A stretch of 64,000 nucleotides of DNA from Vigna angularis. Lineage: Eukaryota > Streptophyta > Magnoliopsida > Fabales > Fabaceae. Position 1 is the first letter of the stretch; the number at the start of each line of letters is the position of its first letter. The translations under genes and the position numbers were made by a program. The stretch covers positions 6,754,501 to 6,818,500 of the forward strand of contig NC_068973.1 of the NCBI RefSeq assembly GCF_016808095.1, read 5' to 3'. The notes beneath the pieces are model-generated. The model saw nothing but the letters and a program-made list of their open reading frames with translations, was not told where the DNA came from and searched no databases. Of the stretch, positions 1 to 11,854 are shown in pieces.

Positions 1-838
1 ATATGAAATAGAAATATTTTTTACAACACAATAAAATAAACATGAAAGATGTCTCAAATTGTACACCGTTAACATTTAACATTATGTTGGATCACTTATC
101 ATATAATTATCTATTTGTGCCTATTATAATTTATTTTTATTTTTAAATATGTTTGAACAAAGATGTTCATATAAGTTTTTAGCAAAAGAAATAGTGTAAA
201 ATTAACTTTTGTAGAAATTAATTGGTAGAAATTTTCAAATAATTTCTTTAAATCTGTGTGTATAGATTAATTTTAATTTATAAATAACCTAGATTCTTTT
301 TTATAATCATTTTCTAGAAGTTTTTATTTAATGGAAGAGTATCTACAACACCCGATAAATAATAAGGTACCAATTTCTATCAGTGAAAGGTAACTATTTG
401 TAGGAAAAAGTGTTGGGGGTTGAAATTAAGTTGAACATGAATCTCTTATTCTCTGTTTTATTGTTGTATCCCAAAGTATATTCTAGTTGCTGGGAGTTGA
501 AATCATTTTTCTTTTTTTCAATCTTTATTTCGAGAAATTTTAGTTGGTTTACTATTTCTAGATTAAATCTAGTTTCATTTAATGTCTTCAATTATTATTA
601 TTATAAACATTTTGTTCAATTTTAAATTAAATTAATCTTTGTATCAATTTATTTGATTGAAAAAAGTTATTTTAATATACTTAATTAAATAACTGAATAT
701 AACATAATCATTTCACACATTTCAAAGTTAAATGCAAGTTTATTCAGATATAAAATTAATTTCGAAACAACATATACCATTCATTAAATAAATAAATAAA
801 TAAACAAAAATCGATTTAAAGCAAAGAGCTGTAAAGAT
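1..838. repeat. Copy A of a long AT-rich direct repeat
   Basis: This block is nearly the same as the block at 2812-4027, base for base over most of its length, apart from small indels and one 427-bp insertion in the second copy. It starts before the window edge, so its true left end is unseen. Short ORFs of 65-71 codons on either strand recur in both copies, but they are AT-rich and have no recognisable domain. I see no transposon ends. It is probably a segmental or tandem duplication of non-coding DNA. Confidence 0.85.
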
Positions 839-1984
839 CCTCTGTCATAACTTCATCACCTTCTTGTTATGTGTATTCTCTGTACCACACATTATTCAAA
901 TAATTCCATACTTATATCTGTAATAAATATTCTATTTTAAATCTTTTTCTTTCGAAAATCTCTACTTTACCTTTTTCCACTTTAAAACAACTTCTTCTCA
1001 CTCTACTTTTTATCCTATCGCTTCTATTTCTTATTATGCAATCATACAATTTATGGTGAGTTTCATCAGTTTAAAAAATAATGTGAAAAAGATTGTAAAT
1101 TTAAGTCCTTTCTTTATTAATAAAATATCATTTATTGATAAAAAATAATAATAAAGAATTATTGATGAAGGTCAAAGACAAGGAAATGGACTTTGATATG
1201 AAAGGTTCAGTTATTAGGATAAACTAAAATTAAGAAGACTCCTTAATTTAGAAGACGTGAGGGTCATTCGTTAGTCCAAACTAAAGTAAAATGTTTTAGT
1301 GTAATGAACTCGTTTCTAGACATTATTGATTAAATAAAATTAGTATTGGTAACGACATATCTTTATAAATCATTCATATCTAAATAATTTTTATTACTAA
1401 ACTGTTGAATTTATTTTATTCTACAAATTTTCTTGATTACTTGTGAGTGTGAGATCTTTGTGGAGATATTACAGTGGAAAATGAAAAGGTAATTCTTAAT
1501 TTTCTTTTTACAATGTTGATTACACAAGCTGGCATTAACTTTTACTTTTTTTTAATTATTTTCATAAGGCATGAACCTCAAAAAAAAAATTAATGACGGT
1601 TAAAATCTTTTTAATTAAAGTTAGGGATTTCTTTAATTGGTGAGTAAAAGTTTCCTTTTGATGATTCTTCGGTTTTGTTAATAAAACTATTATCGAAAAT
1701 CAAATATTTTTAGTGACAGCTTCAATCATTTTGTGTAGGCAAACAATAATTTTACAGATAATTGTTGTTATATGTAATAAACTCATTTTATGAGGTTAAT
1801 CATTAAAAGAAATTAGTAATTGAAATTTGACATTTCTATATCATACATTCATTTTTCTTTTGCAAATTATTTCCAATTAATATCAGTGGAATGAGAAAAT
1901 AATTACTAACTCTCTCTTTGTTTAACCTAACAAACTTAAATCAGAGAATTTTTATTCATACTAAAGTAAAACATAGAACTATAT
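839..1984. other. AT-rich intergenic stretch, nothing recognised
   Basis: There are no coding exons, RNA genes or transposon ends that I can support. The sequence is A/T-rich with scattered homopolymer runs. Near 1935-1985 it enters a block that recurs near 2345-2400 and leads into each 97-bp minisatellite array. Confidence 0.6.
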
Positions 1985-2165
1985 GAGAAAGATAATCTTT
2001 CCAAAGTTGATACAGAAACGTGTCAGGATGAATAATGGTCTAAAATAACTTTAGCACATCCTTCAAGACATAGAACCATGAGGAAGATAATCCTTCCAAA
2101 GTTGATACAGAGGCATGATAGGATGATTGATGGTCTATAATAACTTTAACACATCCTTTAAGACA
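1985..2165. repeat. 97-bp minisatellite, array 1 (two units)
   Basis: Units start with the word GATAATC at about 1991 and 2086 and include the words CCAAAGTTGATACAGA and TTTAGCACATCCTT. The spacing is 95-97 bp. The array ends in a block beginning CAGTATTAAAAGACATGA, which also ends the second array. The function is unknown. Confidence 0.85.
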
Positions 2166-2394
2166 GTATTAAAAGACATGACTTATACAAAATTTTATTG
2201 ATAAATATGAGATAGAAATATTTTCTACAACACAATAAAATAAACATAAAAGATGTTCAAATTGTACAATATTAACATTATGTCTATACACCCCTAAATA
2301 TAAAGATGCATTACATATTCTCCATAGCTAGCTTAACTTAACAAACTTAGATCAGAGAGCTTTTATTCATACCAAAGTAAAACATAGTACCATC

Positions 2395-2785
2395 TGAGAA
2401 AGATAATCCTTCCAAAGTTGATATAGAGACGTGTTAGGATGATTGGTGGTCTAGAATAACTTTAGCACATCCTTCAAGACACAAGACCATACAAGGAAGA
2501 TAATCCTTCCAAAGCTGATACAGTGGCGTGTCAGGATGATTGATGGTCTAAAATAACTTTAGCACATCCTTTAAGACACAAGACCATATGAGGAAGATAA
2601 TCCTTCCAAAGTTGATACAGAGGCGTGTCAGGATGATTGGTGGTCTAGAATAATTTTAGCACATCCTTCAAGACACAGGACCATATCGAAAAGATAATCC
2701 TTCCAAAATTGATACAGAAGTCTTTTGGAATGATTGATGGTCTATAATAACTTTAGCACATCCTTCAAGACAGTATTAAAAGACA
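2395..2785. repeat. 97-bp minisatellite, array 2 (four units)
   Basis: Units begin near 2402, 2499, 2596 and 2693, a regular 97-bp spacing. They match the two units at 1985-2165. The same leader (about 50 bp) and trailer flank both arrays, so the array and its flanks were duplicated together and then differed in copy number. Confidence 0.88.
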
Positions 2786-2811
2786 TGATTTATACAAAAT
2801 TTTATTACTAA

Positions 2812-4027
2812 ATATGAGATAGAAATAATTTTTACAACACAGTAAAATAAACATGAAAGATGTCCGTACAATATTAACATTATGTTGATCAGTTATCATA
2901 TAATTATCTATTTATGCCTATTATAATTTATTTTTATTTTTAAATATGTTTGAACTTTCATATAAGTTTTTAGCAAAAGGAAAAGTGTAAAATTAACTTT
3001 TGCAGAAATTAATTGGTAGAAATTTTCAAATAATTTCTTTAAATCTGTGTATAGATTAATTTTAATTTATAAATAACCTAGTTTCTCTTTTATAATAATT
3101 TTCTAGAAGTTTTTTATTTAATGGAAGAGTATCAATTTCTATCAGTGAAAGGTAACTATTTGTAGGAAAAGGTGTTGGGGGTTGAAATTAAGTTGAACAT
3201 GAATCTCTTATTCCCTTTTCTCTGTTTTATTGTTGTATGCAAAGTATATTCTAGTTGCTGGAAGTTGAAATCATTTTTCTTTTTTTCAATCTTTATTTTG
3301 AGAAATTTTAGTTTTTTTACTATTTCTAGATTAAATCTAGTTTCATTTAATGTCTTCAATTATTATTATTATAAGCATTTTGTTCAATTTTAAATCAAAT
3401 TAATCTTTGTATCAATTTGTTTCGGTGGAAAGTTTTGGAACCGAGAAACTAACCTGTTGATGTGTCTGGGCTGCTCGCTCGCCTCCAAACTCCAGCTGTT
3501 GGCCGATCGGTGTTGGCGCAAGCCGATCGGTCTCCTTTTGGACGGGGGTGGATGTACCTGCAAAAGGTACTCCGGGCGTGTGATTTTGAGGAGCCTCGGC
3601 TCTTAGTTGAATGTTTAGTGAATGATTTTCACTACTGAGTATTTTAGAGTAGCGTAGAGTGAATAATGCGTAAGTGGAACGTACCTGGCCTTTGGCCCTG
3701 GCTTTGTATTTATAATTTACCTCATGGATCCTAAGCTGATATAAGCCCAATAAAATATAAACAGAATAAGATATAAATAGATTACCTGAATATCCGGTTG
3801 GTTGTTTATAACCACTCGGTTAATATTTTATACTATACACAATTTATTTGATTGAAAAAGGTTATTTTAATTTACTTAATTAAATAACTGAATATAACAT
3901 AATCGTTTCACACATTTCAAAGTCAAAACAAGTTTATTCAGATATAAAATTAATCTCGAAACAACATATACCATTCATTAAATGAATAAATAAAAAAAAT
4001 CGATTTAAAGCAAAGAGCTGTAAAGAT
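2812..4027. repeat. Copy B of the long direct repeat, interrupted by a solo LTR
   Basis: This is the second copy of the block at 1-838. Alignment to copy A is continuous up to about 3417 and resumes at 3840. The extra DNA between is the LTR described separately plus a 5-bp duplication of CAATT. Copy A therefore preserves the empty insertion site. Confidence 0.85.
3418..3839 (-). mobile_element. Solo LTR of a Tat-type Ty3/gypsy element
   Basis: The 422-bp insertion begins TG and ends CA on either strand and is flanked by a perfect 5-bp target duplication, CAATT (3413-3417 and 3840-3844). Read on the minus strand it ends in CCGAAACA, like the Tat-type LTRs at 30,214 and 53,387. It carries a TATA box (TATAAATA, near 3705-3712) and the same U5 word, CTTTTGCAGGT, at 3554-3575. 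No internal region remains, so it arose by LTR-LTR recombination. The 112-codon ORF inside it is not a gene. Confidence 0.9.
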
Positions 4028-4744
4028 TATATATATGCGAAAAGCTAAACCAGATCCTTTTGGTTAGCTTTATACTTTTTAATAACTAAGTTGATATTGG
4101 ATAAGTTTTGTCATCTTGTATTGTTTTGGGTGTACGAATGAGCCACAGCTGGCCATGATAATGAAACAATAAAAGGAAAATTCAGAGTAATTATTTGACA
4201 TGTTTGTATTAAAAGGAAATAAAAAAGCTGTTAAAATACAAAAATAAGTTCTTTGGTCTATAATAAAAAAGATAAAATAAAAATAAAAATAGTTAAAAAT
4301 GATAGTGTTAAGTTAAAGTGAAAGCAGAGAGAGAGAGAGAGAGATTTGAATGGAGTTTAATGTCCAGGAGGTACCTTTTGACGTTAACCGAAGCCGTCTC
4401 CTTTTCACAACAGGCGTGGTCTGACCCCCCGAGCCCCCCCTTGGCACTACACAAAACATAATTAAAAGGAAAAAACATAACAACCCAAATTAACCTTTTA
4501 AATTTGTCAGAGAAAGAAAATGAGAAAGGTGCTCTCTCCTTTCTTTCCTCCTCCTACTACACGACCAAAACTATGCCATTACAGGCAAGACCTAAAGTTT
4601 GAGACACATCGCACCAAAACCTAGGTAGAATCAACTACTATATTACCTCGGTTCTCTCAACCAACAACACAACGCAAAAACACAAACACACGCTTATTTT
4701 CTTTTCTTTCTTTTCTTTTCTTTCCACTTTCCACCCTCTTCAAG
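4028..4744 (+). promoter_or_regulatory. Upstream region and probable 5' UTR of the KIX8-like gene
   Basis: This stretch holds a (GA)n run at 4325-4344, a C-rich patch near 4425-4442 and a pyrimidine-rich tract at about 4695-4735 just before the ATG. Pyrimidine tracts of this kind are common in plant 5' leaders. No certain TATA box or transcription start was found. Confidence 0.4.
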
Positions 4745-6022
4745 ATGCCCAGGCCAGGCCCAAGACCATACGAGTGCATGAGGAGAGCTTGGCACAGCGA
4801 CCGCCACCAACCCATCAGAGGTTCCCTCATTCGACAAATTTTCAGGTTCTTTTTCTTTCTTCTCTTTAATGCTCTATTCCTTCCCTCCGATTCCTAACCG
4901 CGCCTCACCTGTTCGATTAGGGTCGCCAATGAGTTTCACTCTCCCTCTACTAAGAACAACAAGGAGTGGCAGCAGAAGCTTCCCGTCGTTGTCCTCAGAG
5001 CCGAAGAAATCATCTACTCCAAAGCCAATTCAGAGGTTGTTCTCTCTGTTTCCACCAAATGCATGTCACATTTTCTTAGATCTTTTTCTTTATTTTTTCT
5101 TTTCCTTTCCTTAGGCAGAGTACCTTAACCCCGACACGCTCCTCGACCGCCTCAACGATGCCATCAACACTATCATTCGCAGAGAAGAAACCAACGAGAC
5201 CGGCAAGCTTATGCCACCATGTATCGAAGGTGCTAAAAAAAATTTCCCCTCACATTTCCTTTGAAAATTTTCGGAGTCTGCTTGTGTCATATAGGAATTA
5301 TAAATTTGAGCGTTTTTTTTTTTATTCTGTTAGCTGCACTTTACCTTGGTTGCAAGCCAGAGAAAACATCAAGAAGTGATAGGCACAATAACTCCAGGAC
5401 TTACCTTACATCGAGGAATCAACAATACCCTTGTTCTGTTTCTCCCGAATCTGTTGCTTCTAGCAATGCTTTAGCCTTTTTTCCAGTGTCGGATTCCAGC
5501 CACCAGACCAGCCTAAATAACTACTCTTTATTGAACAACTTTGCTGCTGTTCACCATCACCAACCCTTGGCAGTGCAAAGTAACCCCTCATTGAACTTGG
5601 GTTCGGTTTACCCATTGTGTTATGGTTTTGAAGCCCAACAGCCTCGACTGCGGATCAACAACCTAGGGAACACTTACTCTGATACAATCTTTGTTGGCAG
5701 ACCCGTCGTTAGTCCAGCCTTGGAGCCATCTAGAATGGATCCATTGCGGAACTTGTACTGTGGTAGAGTCCATTGTTCTCCGAACAGAATTGTGAAAGAA
5801 CCTGCTGTAAGTGTTGCGGAGGAGGAGTCGCGAGCCGGGGAATGTGATTTGTCTTTGAGGTTGGGTGTGTGCTTGCAGACTAACAAAACAAGTTCGGCAT
5901 ATGGCTTAGAAGATGTCAGGCTAAGAGTTTCTCAGGAGGCTAGTAAATTTGGCCGTTCATCTCAACAGATCAATGAAGGTTACTGTTTTTACCCCAGAGG
6001 AACTGGTTACGGTACCATTTAG
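4745..6022 (+). CDS. KIX8/KIX9-like adaptor protein (PPD-TOPLESS bridge)
   Basis: Four exons join in frame: 4745-4845, 4921-5035, 5115-5229 and 5334-6022, giving 339 aa with GT-AG introns. Exons 1-3 encode the N-terminal KIX region; the protein opens MPRPGPRPYECMRRAW, as in the plant KIX8/KIX9 family, followed by an amphipathic stretch around EWQQKLPVVVLRAEEI. Exon 4 is Ser/Asn-rich, low in complexity, and carries an EAR motif, DLSLRLG (LxLxL). In this family the KIX domain binds PEAPOD proteins and the EAR motif recruits the co-repressor TOPLESS, restraining meristemoid divisions and so leaf and seed size; the protein acts in the nucleus. That role is inferred from the family. The start is the first ATG of the conserved N-terminus. 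A longer splice form is possible (see 6095-6722). Confidence 0.78.
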
Positions 6023-6094
6023 TTGCATGCTTTGGGAACAAGCTTCATTTGGGGAACATAGTTGTCTTTTTTAGTTTCCTTGATAAAATAACAA

Positions 6095-6722
6095 GTGATT
6101 ATTTCTTCAAAAGAAGTTAAACCAAATATGCATTTATACCATGACGTCGAGGGTGATCAGAACAGGGGCAACTTTTCAGAAGGGCAATGCGCTTCTAGGT
6201 ACGGGATGGGCAATTTTGCGGGCAATGACGGTTCCGTCCAATCTGTTTACTGGTACAATTGTTGGGTCAGGTTTGTAGTTTGTCGTTCTTGTCGTAGCAT
6301 ATATGCTTTTGCAATTTTAATTGATCCATGATGTTTCGTCCTCTCACGTGGATTCTCTGTCTGTAGCTCTGCATGTAAAAATTAGGTGGTATTGATTTTC
6401 TCTATCATTGCTGCAAAATTGATCTGTATATATTAGCTTGCTTTGTTTTGGTTCTACTTGGTTCAGAAATTGCCAAATTCGAGAAAGGAAAGAGAAACAA
6501 ATGTCTTAATGAATGTTTATATGCCCCAACTTAATGTGTGGCCTGATTGAATTAAAAAACTGGGGGGGCAAACATGGCAGATGTACTATATTTATGCTAT
6601 CTGTACCTCTTAAATTCTTATGGTCATCAGTTCAATCTGCTAACTGGAATCACTTTTCAGTTAAGCCTTTGCTTTGCAGAATTATGTCTAATGCAAATGA
6701 TCAGCCGAGAAAGAGGCCATAA
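6095..6722 (+). other. Possible extra 3' exons or 3' UTR of the KIX8-like gene
   Basis: Two patches look coding in composition. One (about 6118-6265) reads YHDVEGDQNRGNFSEGQ and so on, then meets a GT. The other (about 6681-6722) follows a CAG and ends LMSNANDQPRKRP plus a stop. A GT just before the 6022 stop (in GGTTACGGTACC) could act as a donor. I cannot show that these are translated; they may simply be 3' UTR. Confidence 0.3.
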
Positions 6723-8389
6723 GGTGCATTTTCCATTATAATGGGTGAATTATAAAAGTAAAATAAAAAAGAAAACTTTCACTTTTGTAATACTTAACAG
6801 GAATTAATTAGATGTATGACGACATCAGAGATTCAATATTCTTGCTCTTTCTTACACTTGATCTCATTAACACTGAGACTGTCCAATGTAATTGACAACG
6901 TTATGTTTGAAGTCAATCAGTCTGTCGTGTTAGTAGAAGCGTGAGTTTCTATATCATAAAAGATAAATATCTGATAACTCATTATTGATGCATTTCAAAT
7001 TTCCTACTGTGCCCGATAAGACACAGGGCTTTTGATCATCAAACTCAATAATTTAAGAATGAATATTGAGAGTTGCAGGAGCAGAGGTTGGTTCCTGTAT
7101 GGAATTCAACTCCTGCCTCTACGGTAATAGTAATCTCTACTTTTATGCAAATGAAAATCCTGTGCAGGAATGGCAATAGGTCTGTAAGAGTGCAGGCGCT
7201 TTTATGTATTCAATGCAGTTAAACCATTGGAAAAATTGCTCACAGCAAATGATTAAACTTCTGTGAAGTTCTGTAGATGCTTTTTGAATTAATTTGTAAT
7301 TTAATTATAGCCGGAGTTTCTTATCTTAAAATGCATAATCTTTTAATGCAGATTTTCGTATTATCAGAGTGTAACTCCAATTCCAATTCTAATGAAAAAT
7401 TATAGACAGACAGGCAAAGCTGATAGACCGTGCAATTAATAATTAAGATCAGTGTCGAACGTGTGACGATCATTCTGGTGTACTGAAGCAGATTGAATCT
7501 GTTGGATTTATTCACTTAACATGCCAAAAATGGTGAAAAGAGTTAGTAGATTTAACCCACTAATTAATTGTCTTATGTATCAACTTGGCAGGTTGAAGTT
7601 GGGACAAGGTTGATTTACTCGTTGGTTTGGTTGTCCTGGCTTTATGTATATATAAAACAAATTATATTTTATATTAGTGAAAATGAATAGTATGTATATA
7701 TGTAAAAGAATAAAATGAGTAAAACGTATTAGAAATTAAATTAGTGTTTCTTAAAATATTTTTCATTTATTTTGATATTTTAGATTTGTATCTATTTCAC
7801 TCTAGGGAAAGTACTTCATGATTTAAATTTTGAAGCAATTTTAGTAAACTTTTGATGTACTCTTTTGAGTGATTTGAATGCAGCCCACCCTTTTAAAAAA
7901 ACTATACATTTATTAGAAAAGCCTAAAACATTGAGTGTAACCACTAAGAAGAGAGATTAGGAAAATTTCCCCCAATTCACACACTAGATTTTGTGTTGCT
8001 TTTGTTATTTTTGTGTAGTTTTGCAAGGATGTCTCTAAGTCCCCCAAAAGACTTCGGGAAGAAGGGAGTGTGAATATGGAAAGACAACAAGAAACCCGTA
8101 AACAACTCTTGAATTATTGGAGCAAGAAAGACTTGAAATCTAAAATATAAAAAATGAAAGAAGGGGAAGAAAACCTTCAAGAGCTTATTTCATGTATGAA
8201 TGAAAATGAGAGAGATGATTTCTACTGCCAAGAAAGGAGGGTGCAAGGAGAGAAATAGGAGTGAACAAAATGAATTGTATTGAATTAAACTGTTAAAAAC
8301 TGTTAGTGAATGAAAAAATAGTTTGTTTGAACTGAAGAGTACAGACAAACTAAACTGAACTATATGTTCAACAAAATCAAACTATACTA
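6723..8389. other. Intergenic DNA, nothing recognised
   Basis: I see only short, unsupported ORFs on both strands. There are no transposon ends, RNA genes or conserved protein fragments that I can defend. Confidence 0.5.
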
Positions 8390-8760
8390 AATTGCATTGA
8401 AAATGGTCAAATTTGTCAACTCGAATGAATTCGACTGAATTTTGGCCAAGGCTGATTGAGTCAAATTTGGACTAGGTCTTACTCGGTCAATTTTGATCGA
8501 ATTTCGATTGGTGATGACTCTCGAATTTAGGTTAGACATGACTTGGTCAAATTCGACCAAATTTCAATCTTGGTCGATTCTGTCGAATTAGACCAAATCT
8601 TGACCGTGATTGAATTTGGCCAAATTTTGATTGTAGCCTAGCCTATCCCGTTTCGACCTTTGGTTCAGACCATCCCATCTCGATCTTCGACCTAACTAGT
8701 CCGTTTTGACCTTTGACCTAAACTAGTTCGTCTTGACCTTCAACCTATATGCCTATGTGC
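8390..8760. repeat. Diverged short tandem repeat rich in GACC/TTGAC words
   Basis: Words such as TCAAATT, GACCAAATTT, TTGACC and TTTCGACC recur every 15-40 bp in both orientations, giving a degenerate minisatellite. It has no clean period and no ends. It is either an old satellite patch or the decayed inside of a transposon. Confidence 0.5.
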
Positions 8761-9159
8761 TACTATGCATTTCATCAAAGTAGTTTTAAGTTAACGAGTA
8801 GCTAATTGAACTGCAACTTTAGAGGTTTAGTTTTTCAAAACGGAACTATAAAATGGTTTAGTTCACTTTTTTATTATAAATGGTTAAGTATTTTTAGTAT
8901 AATATGACACAATTATTTAATAGTTCAATTCGATTAATTTTGTCCACTCCTAAAGGGATAAATATGCACATGAAGAAAAATTCAATAAAAATAATATAAA
9001 CTTTCCTAGATTCATAGGTAGTGTTGATATCGATATATAAACAAAAATGGGAGAGGAAATTAGATTAAAATTTTCTTTTCTTAAGGAATTTTGGACTTTT
9101 GGACATGGGCCTTATTAAGTTTTTTTTTTCTTTTTTCTTTAGATTTTAAAGGCTATGTA

Positions 9160-10200
9160 TTGGTTTGGTAGAATCCATTGATATTGAAGATGACGAGAAG
9201 AGGTTAATAGTCACTTGTGACGCATTAAAATTGTTCGAAAAAAAAGGTTTATATTCATACATTATAAAAAAAAGATTTGATTCTTCAAATTCAAATGTTG
9301 AGACAAGAAAACAAAAGTATGGAGGATGCTCCTTGTTAATTATAAGATTGATAAAGGGTTAGATCCAACCATGACAAGGTTTATGAAAGAGCCAAATCAA
9401 AACATTCAAGATGTAGTTGAATTTTATCATTGTAGATCTTTGGAGGAGCTTGTCCACCATGAAAGTGAAAAATCTTAAGGAGGAATTCTAACACAAGATT
9501 CTCTTCATATTTCACATGAAACTCACCATAAAAGGATAAGAAGGAAGAGGAAATGTCATCTTAAGGTAAGCATTCCAAAACTTCTCATTTTTTTTTATTC
9601 TTGTCTTCTTTCTCTTATCTCCCTCACATAACTCCTCAATCTTCTTCTTCACATCATAAAATTAAAGACCTTTCATTTTCTTCATCTAAACCTAATTTTC
9701 AAGAAAAGAGAAGTAAAACAAAATATTTTAAATGTTTGGATTATGAAAATATTGCGTCTGAGTGTCCAACAAAAATCCAACAAAAATAATTATGATGTTA
9801 AAAGATAATAGGGGAAATAAGTTCACAACATTCTTCATCTTCATCTTCTTATTCCCCTAAGTGATAAAAAGTGGGAGTTATCTTCAATTGAAGATGATTT
9901 CTTATTAATTAAGCTTATGCTTAAACATAATAATAAAGATTTAAAAGAAACTTAAAGTCAAAATACTTTTAACGTAAAATGCCTTATCATGAAAAAACAA
10001 AACTTACACCTTTATTATTGATGAAGGAAGTTATACCAATGTAAAAGTCAAATGATGGTAAAAAACTTCAACTTACTAACACTCCTAATGCTAAACCTTG
10101 CAAGCTACATTGAATAAGTGAAAAAAAGTGAGATTGATGTAAACCAACATGTACTTATATATCCTTTTCCATTCACCACATGTGCTTCTTGGAAGGTTAC
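9160..10200 (+). mobile_element. Ty3/gypsy chromovirus gag-protease relic
   Basis: Broken frames carry fragments of a chromoviral Gag: a stretch around 9370-9475 (NIQDVVEFYHCRSLEELVHH) followed at 9740-9770 by a decayed CCHC knuckle (KCLDYENIASECP, with Cys and His positions lost). Around 9995-10,130 fragments recall the chromoviral protease (IIDEGSYTNV, then KPCKLH). There are many stops and frameshifts, and no LTRs were found. It is non-functional; the clade within the chromoviruses cannot be set from this. Confidence 0.6.
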
Positions 10201-11854
10201 TCATAATCTTTTTCATACTTTTAGAAACTACCTTTTGTTTCTTCATAATTTTAAGGAACCATCTCTATATTAAGATTAATTAGGAGTTAATTAAGTGTTA
10301 AACATACCAACAATTGAGTTAATTTTAACTTAAGTAGTCTTATATGTTTGTATTTGAGTTTCCTAGTGTTTCTAAAACTTGAAAGGTATCATTTCCTATT
10401 CTTCACCATGACAACTCATTATAAAAGAGAGTCATTCCCTTTTGTAAAAATTATTTTTGAAGAGGAAATAAATTCTCCTTTTTGAAAGCTCAACCTTGAC
10501 AGTCTTAAGAGTTCTATGCTCTTCTTCTTTCCTAAGTCTCACTCTATTTTCTTTTTAAATTAGTTACTTGTTCCTCTTTTGTTTCTTTTATTTCAATAAG
10601 GGCCACAAACATAACCATGAGTTCCGTTTGTTTCCACCATTGAAACCTTTTATTTCATGGTTGTTTAAATTCCCTACACTTTCTTGAGTTAATTAAGATT
10701 ACACCAACTTTCTAAGATTCATATCAAATATTGAATTGGACAACTAACTTTTGGAAATATTTGAACATTAATTGTTTTTGGCTTTCATATACACCACATT
10801 GTCGCCCATTTTCTTCATCCTTTTCACTATTTTCACCTAATGAAGAACCTTCCTTCACTCAATTTATGTTTTCATTATTGGTAACAATTTCAATTACCTA
10901 AAGCATTAATGAAATGTCATACATAATCCTTAAAAAAGGTCAATAATACAATCAAAACATTGTCATTGAAAAACATCAGTATGTCACGTTCTAGTCGATT
11001 TATGACTCTAACTACATTTTATTTATCATACAATTGATGTTGTTTCTGTCTAACAAAGTGTTAACATTTCTTTAATTTTTATACTTCCCTTAAAATTTAT
11101 TAAAAAAAGTTTAATAATAAAATTCGTAAGATAAAAAAATTGTGACAAAATGTGTAATTAAGTTAAAACTAATGCGTTTAGTTAATTTTTACGAGTAATA
11201 AATTATAATCTTATCTTTTGCACTACTCCTTACACATTTTTTCACAGTTAATTAATTATTTTTCTTGTATCTATTTTCTTCTTTAAACGGAGATTTTTTC
11301 CATGTTAACTGAACCTTTTTTTTTATGTTTTACCTTTATCTCTAAATTAATTTTAATTAGTTTTTTTTTACAACTTTCATGTTAAAAAGAATTTTATTTA
11401 ATAATTTGATGAAAAATTAGAATACATAATTTGTATTTAAAGTATTATTTTATCACAACTTTAATTATGTATAATTCAATTATTTATTATAGATTTTAAT
11501 CTATAAAAATATTATCCTACATTACACAAGCAAAGGTAAGAAGAAGAAGAAAGAGGACAGGTGGCAAGAGATAGAGCACCGTGACCCTACTCAGTGCCCA
11601 ACTACTTCTCCGCTTTGTGTCCTAACTCCCAACCCACGTCTTCTTCTTCGTAACCTTTGTCCTCCTCAAGATCCCAAACACAACACCAAGTATTACAATT
11701 CCCCAATTTCAGACTCACCGGAATTAAAAAAATTCTAGCAAAAAAAAAGTTTGTTTTCTTTTTCTTTCTCCTTGGTCCTGTGTTATTGTTTTCTTCCCCC
11801 CCCCTTTTTTTTAAAAGATAAGTTTTTTTTTGTGCTGAATTTTGCAGGTGAAAA
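10201..11854. other. Intergenic DNA and probable MBD promoter
   Basis: No gene is visible. The last 300 bp before the MBD gene hold a (GAA)n-like purine patch near 11,538-11,555 and pyrimidine-rich runs near 11,755-11,815 that fit a 5' leader. The ATG at 11,855 follows a TTTGCAG at 11,841-11,847, which could be the 3' end of a 5'-UTR intron. Confidence 0.4.

Noticed and set aside
410..625. 71-codon ORF recurring at 3172-3393
   Set aside because: It recurs only because the DNA block is duplicated; it is Phe/Tyr/Leu-rich from AT bias, and frames on both strands are equally open.
3412..3750. 112-codon minus-strand ORF
   Set aside because: It lies inside the solo LTR and has no known domain.
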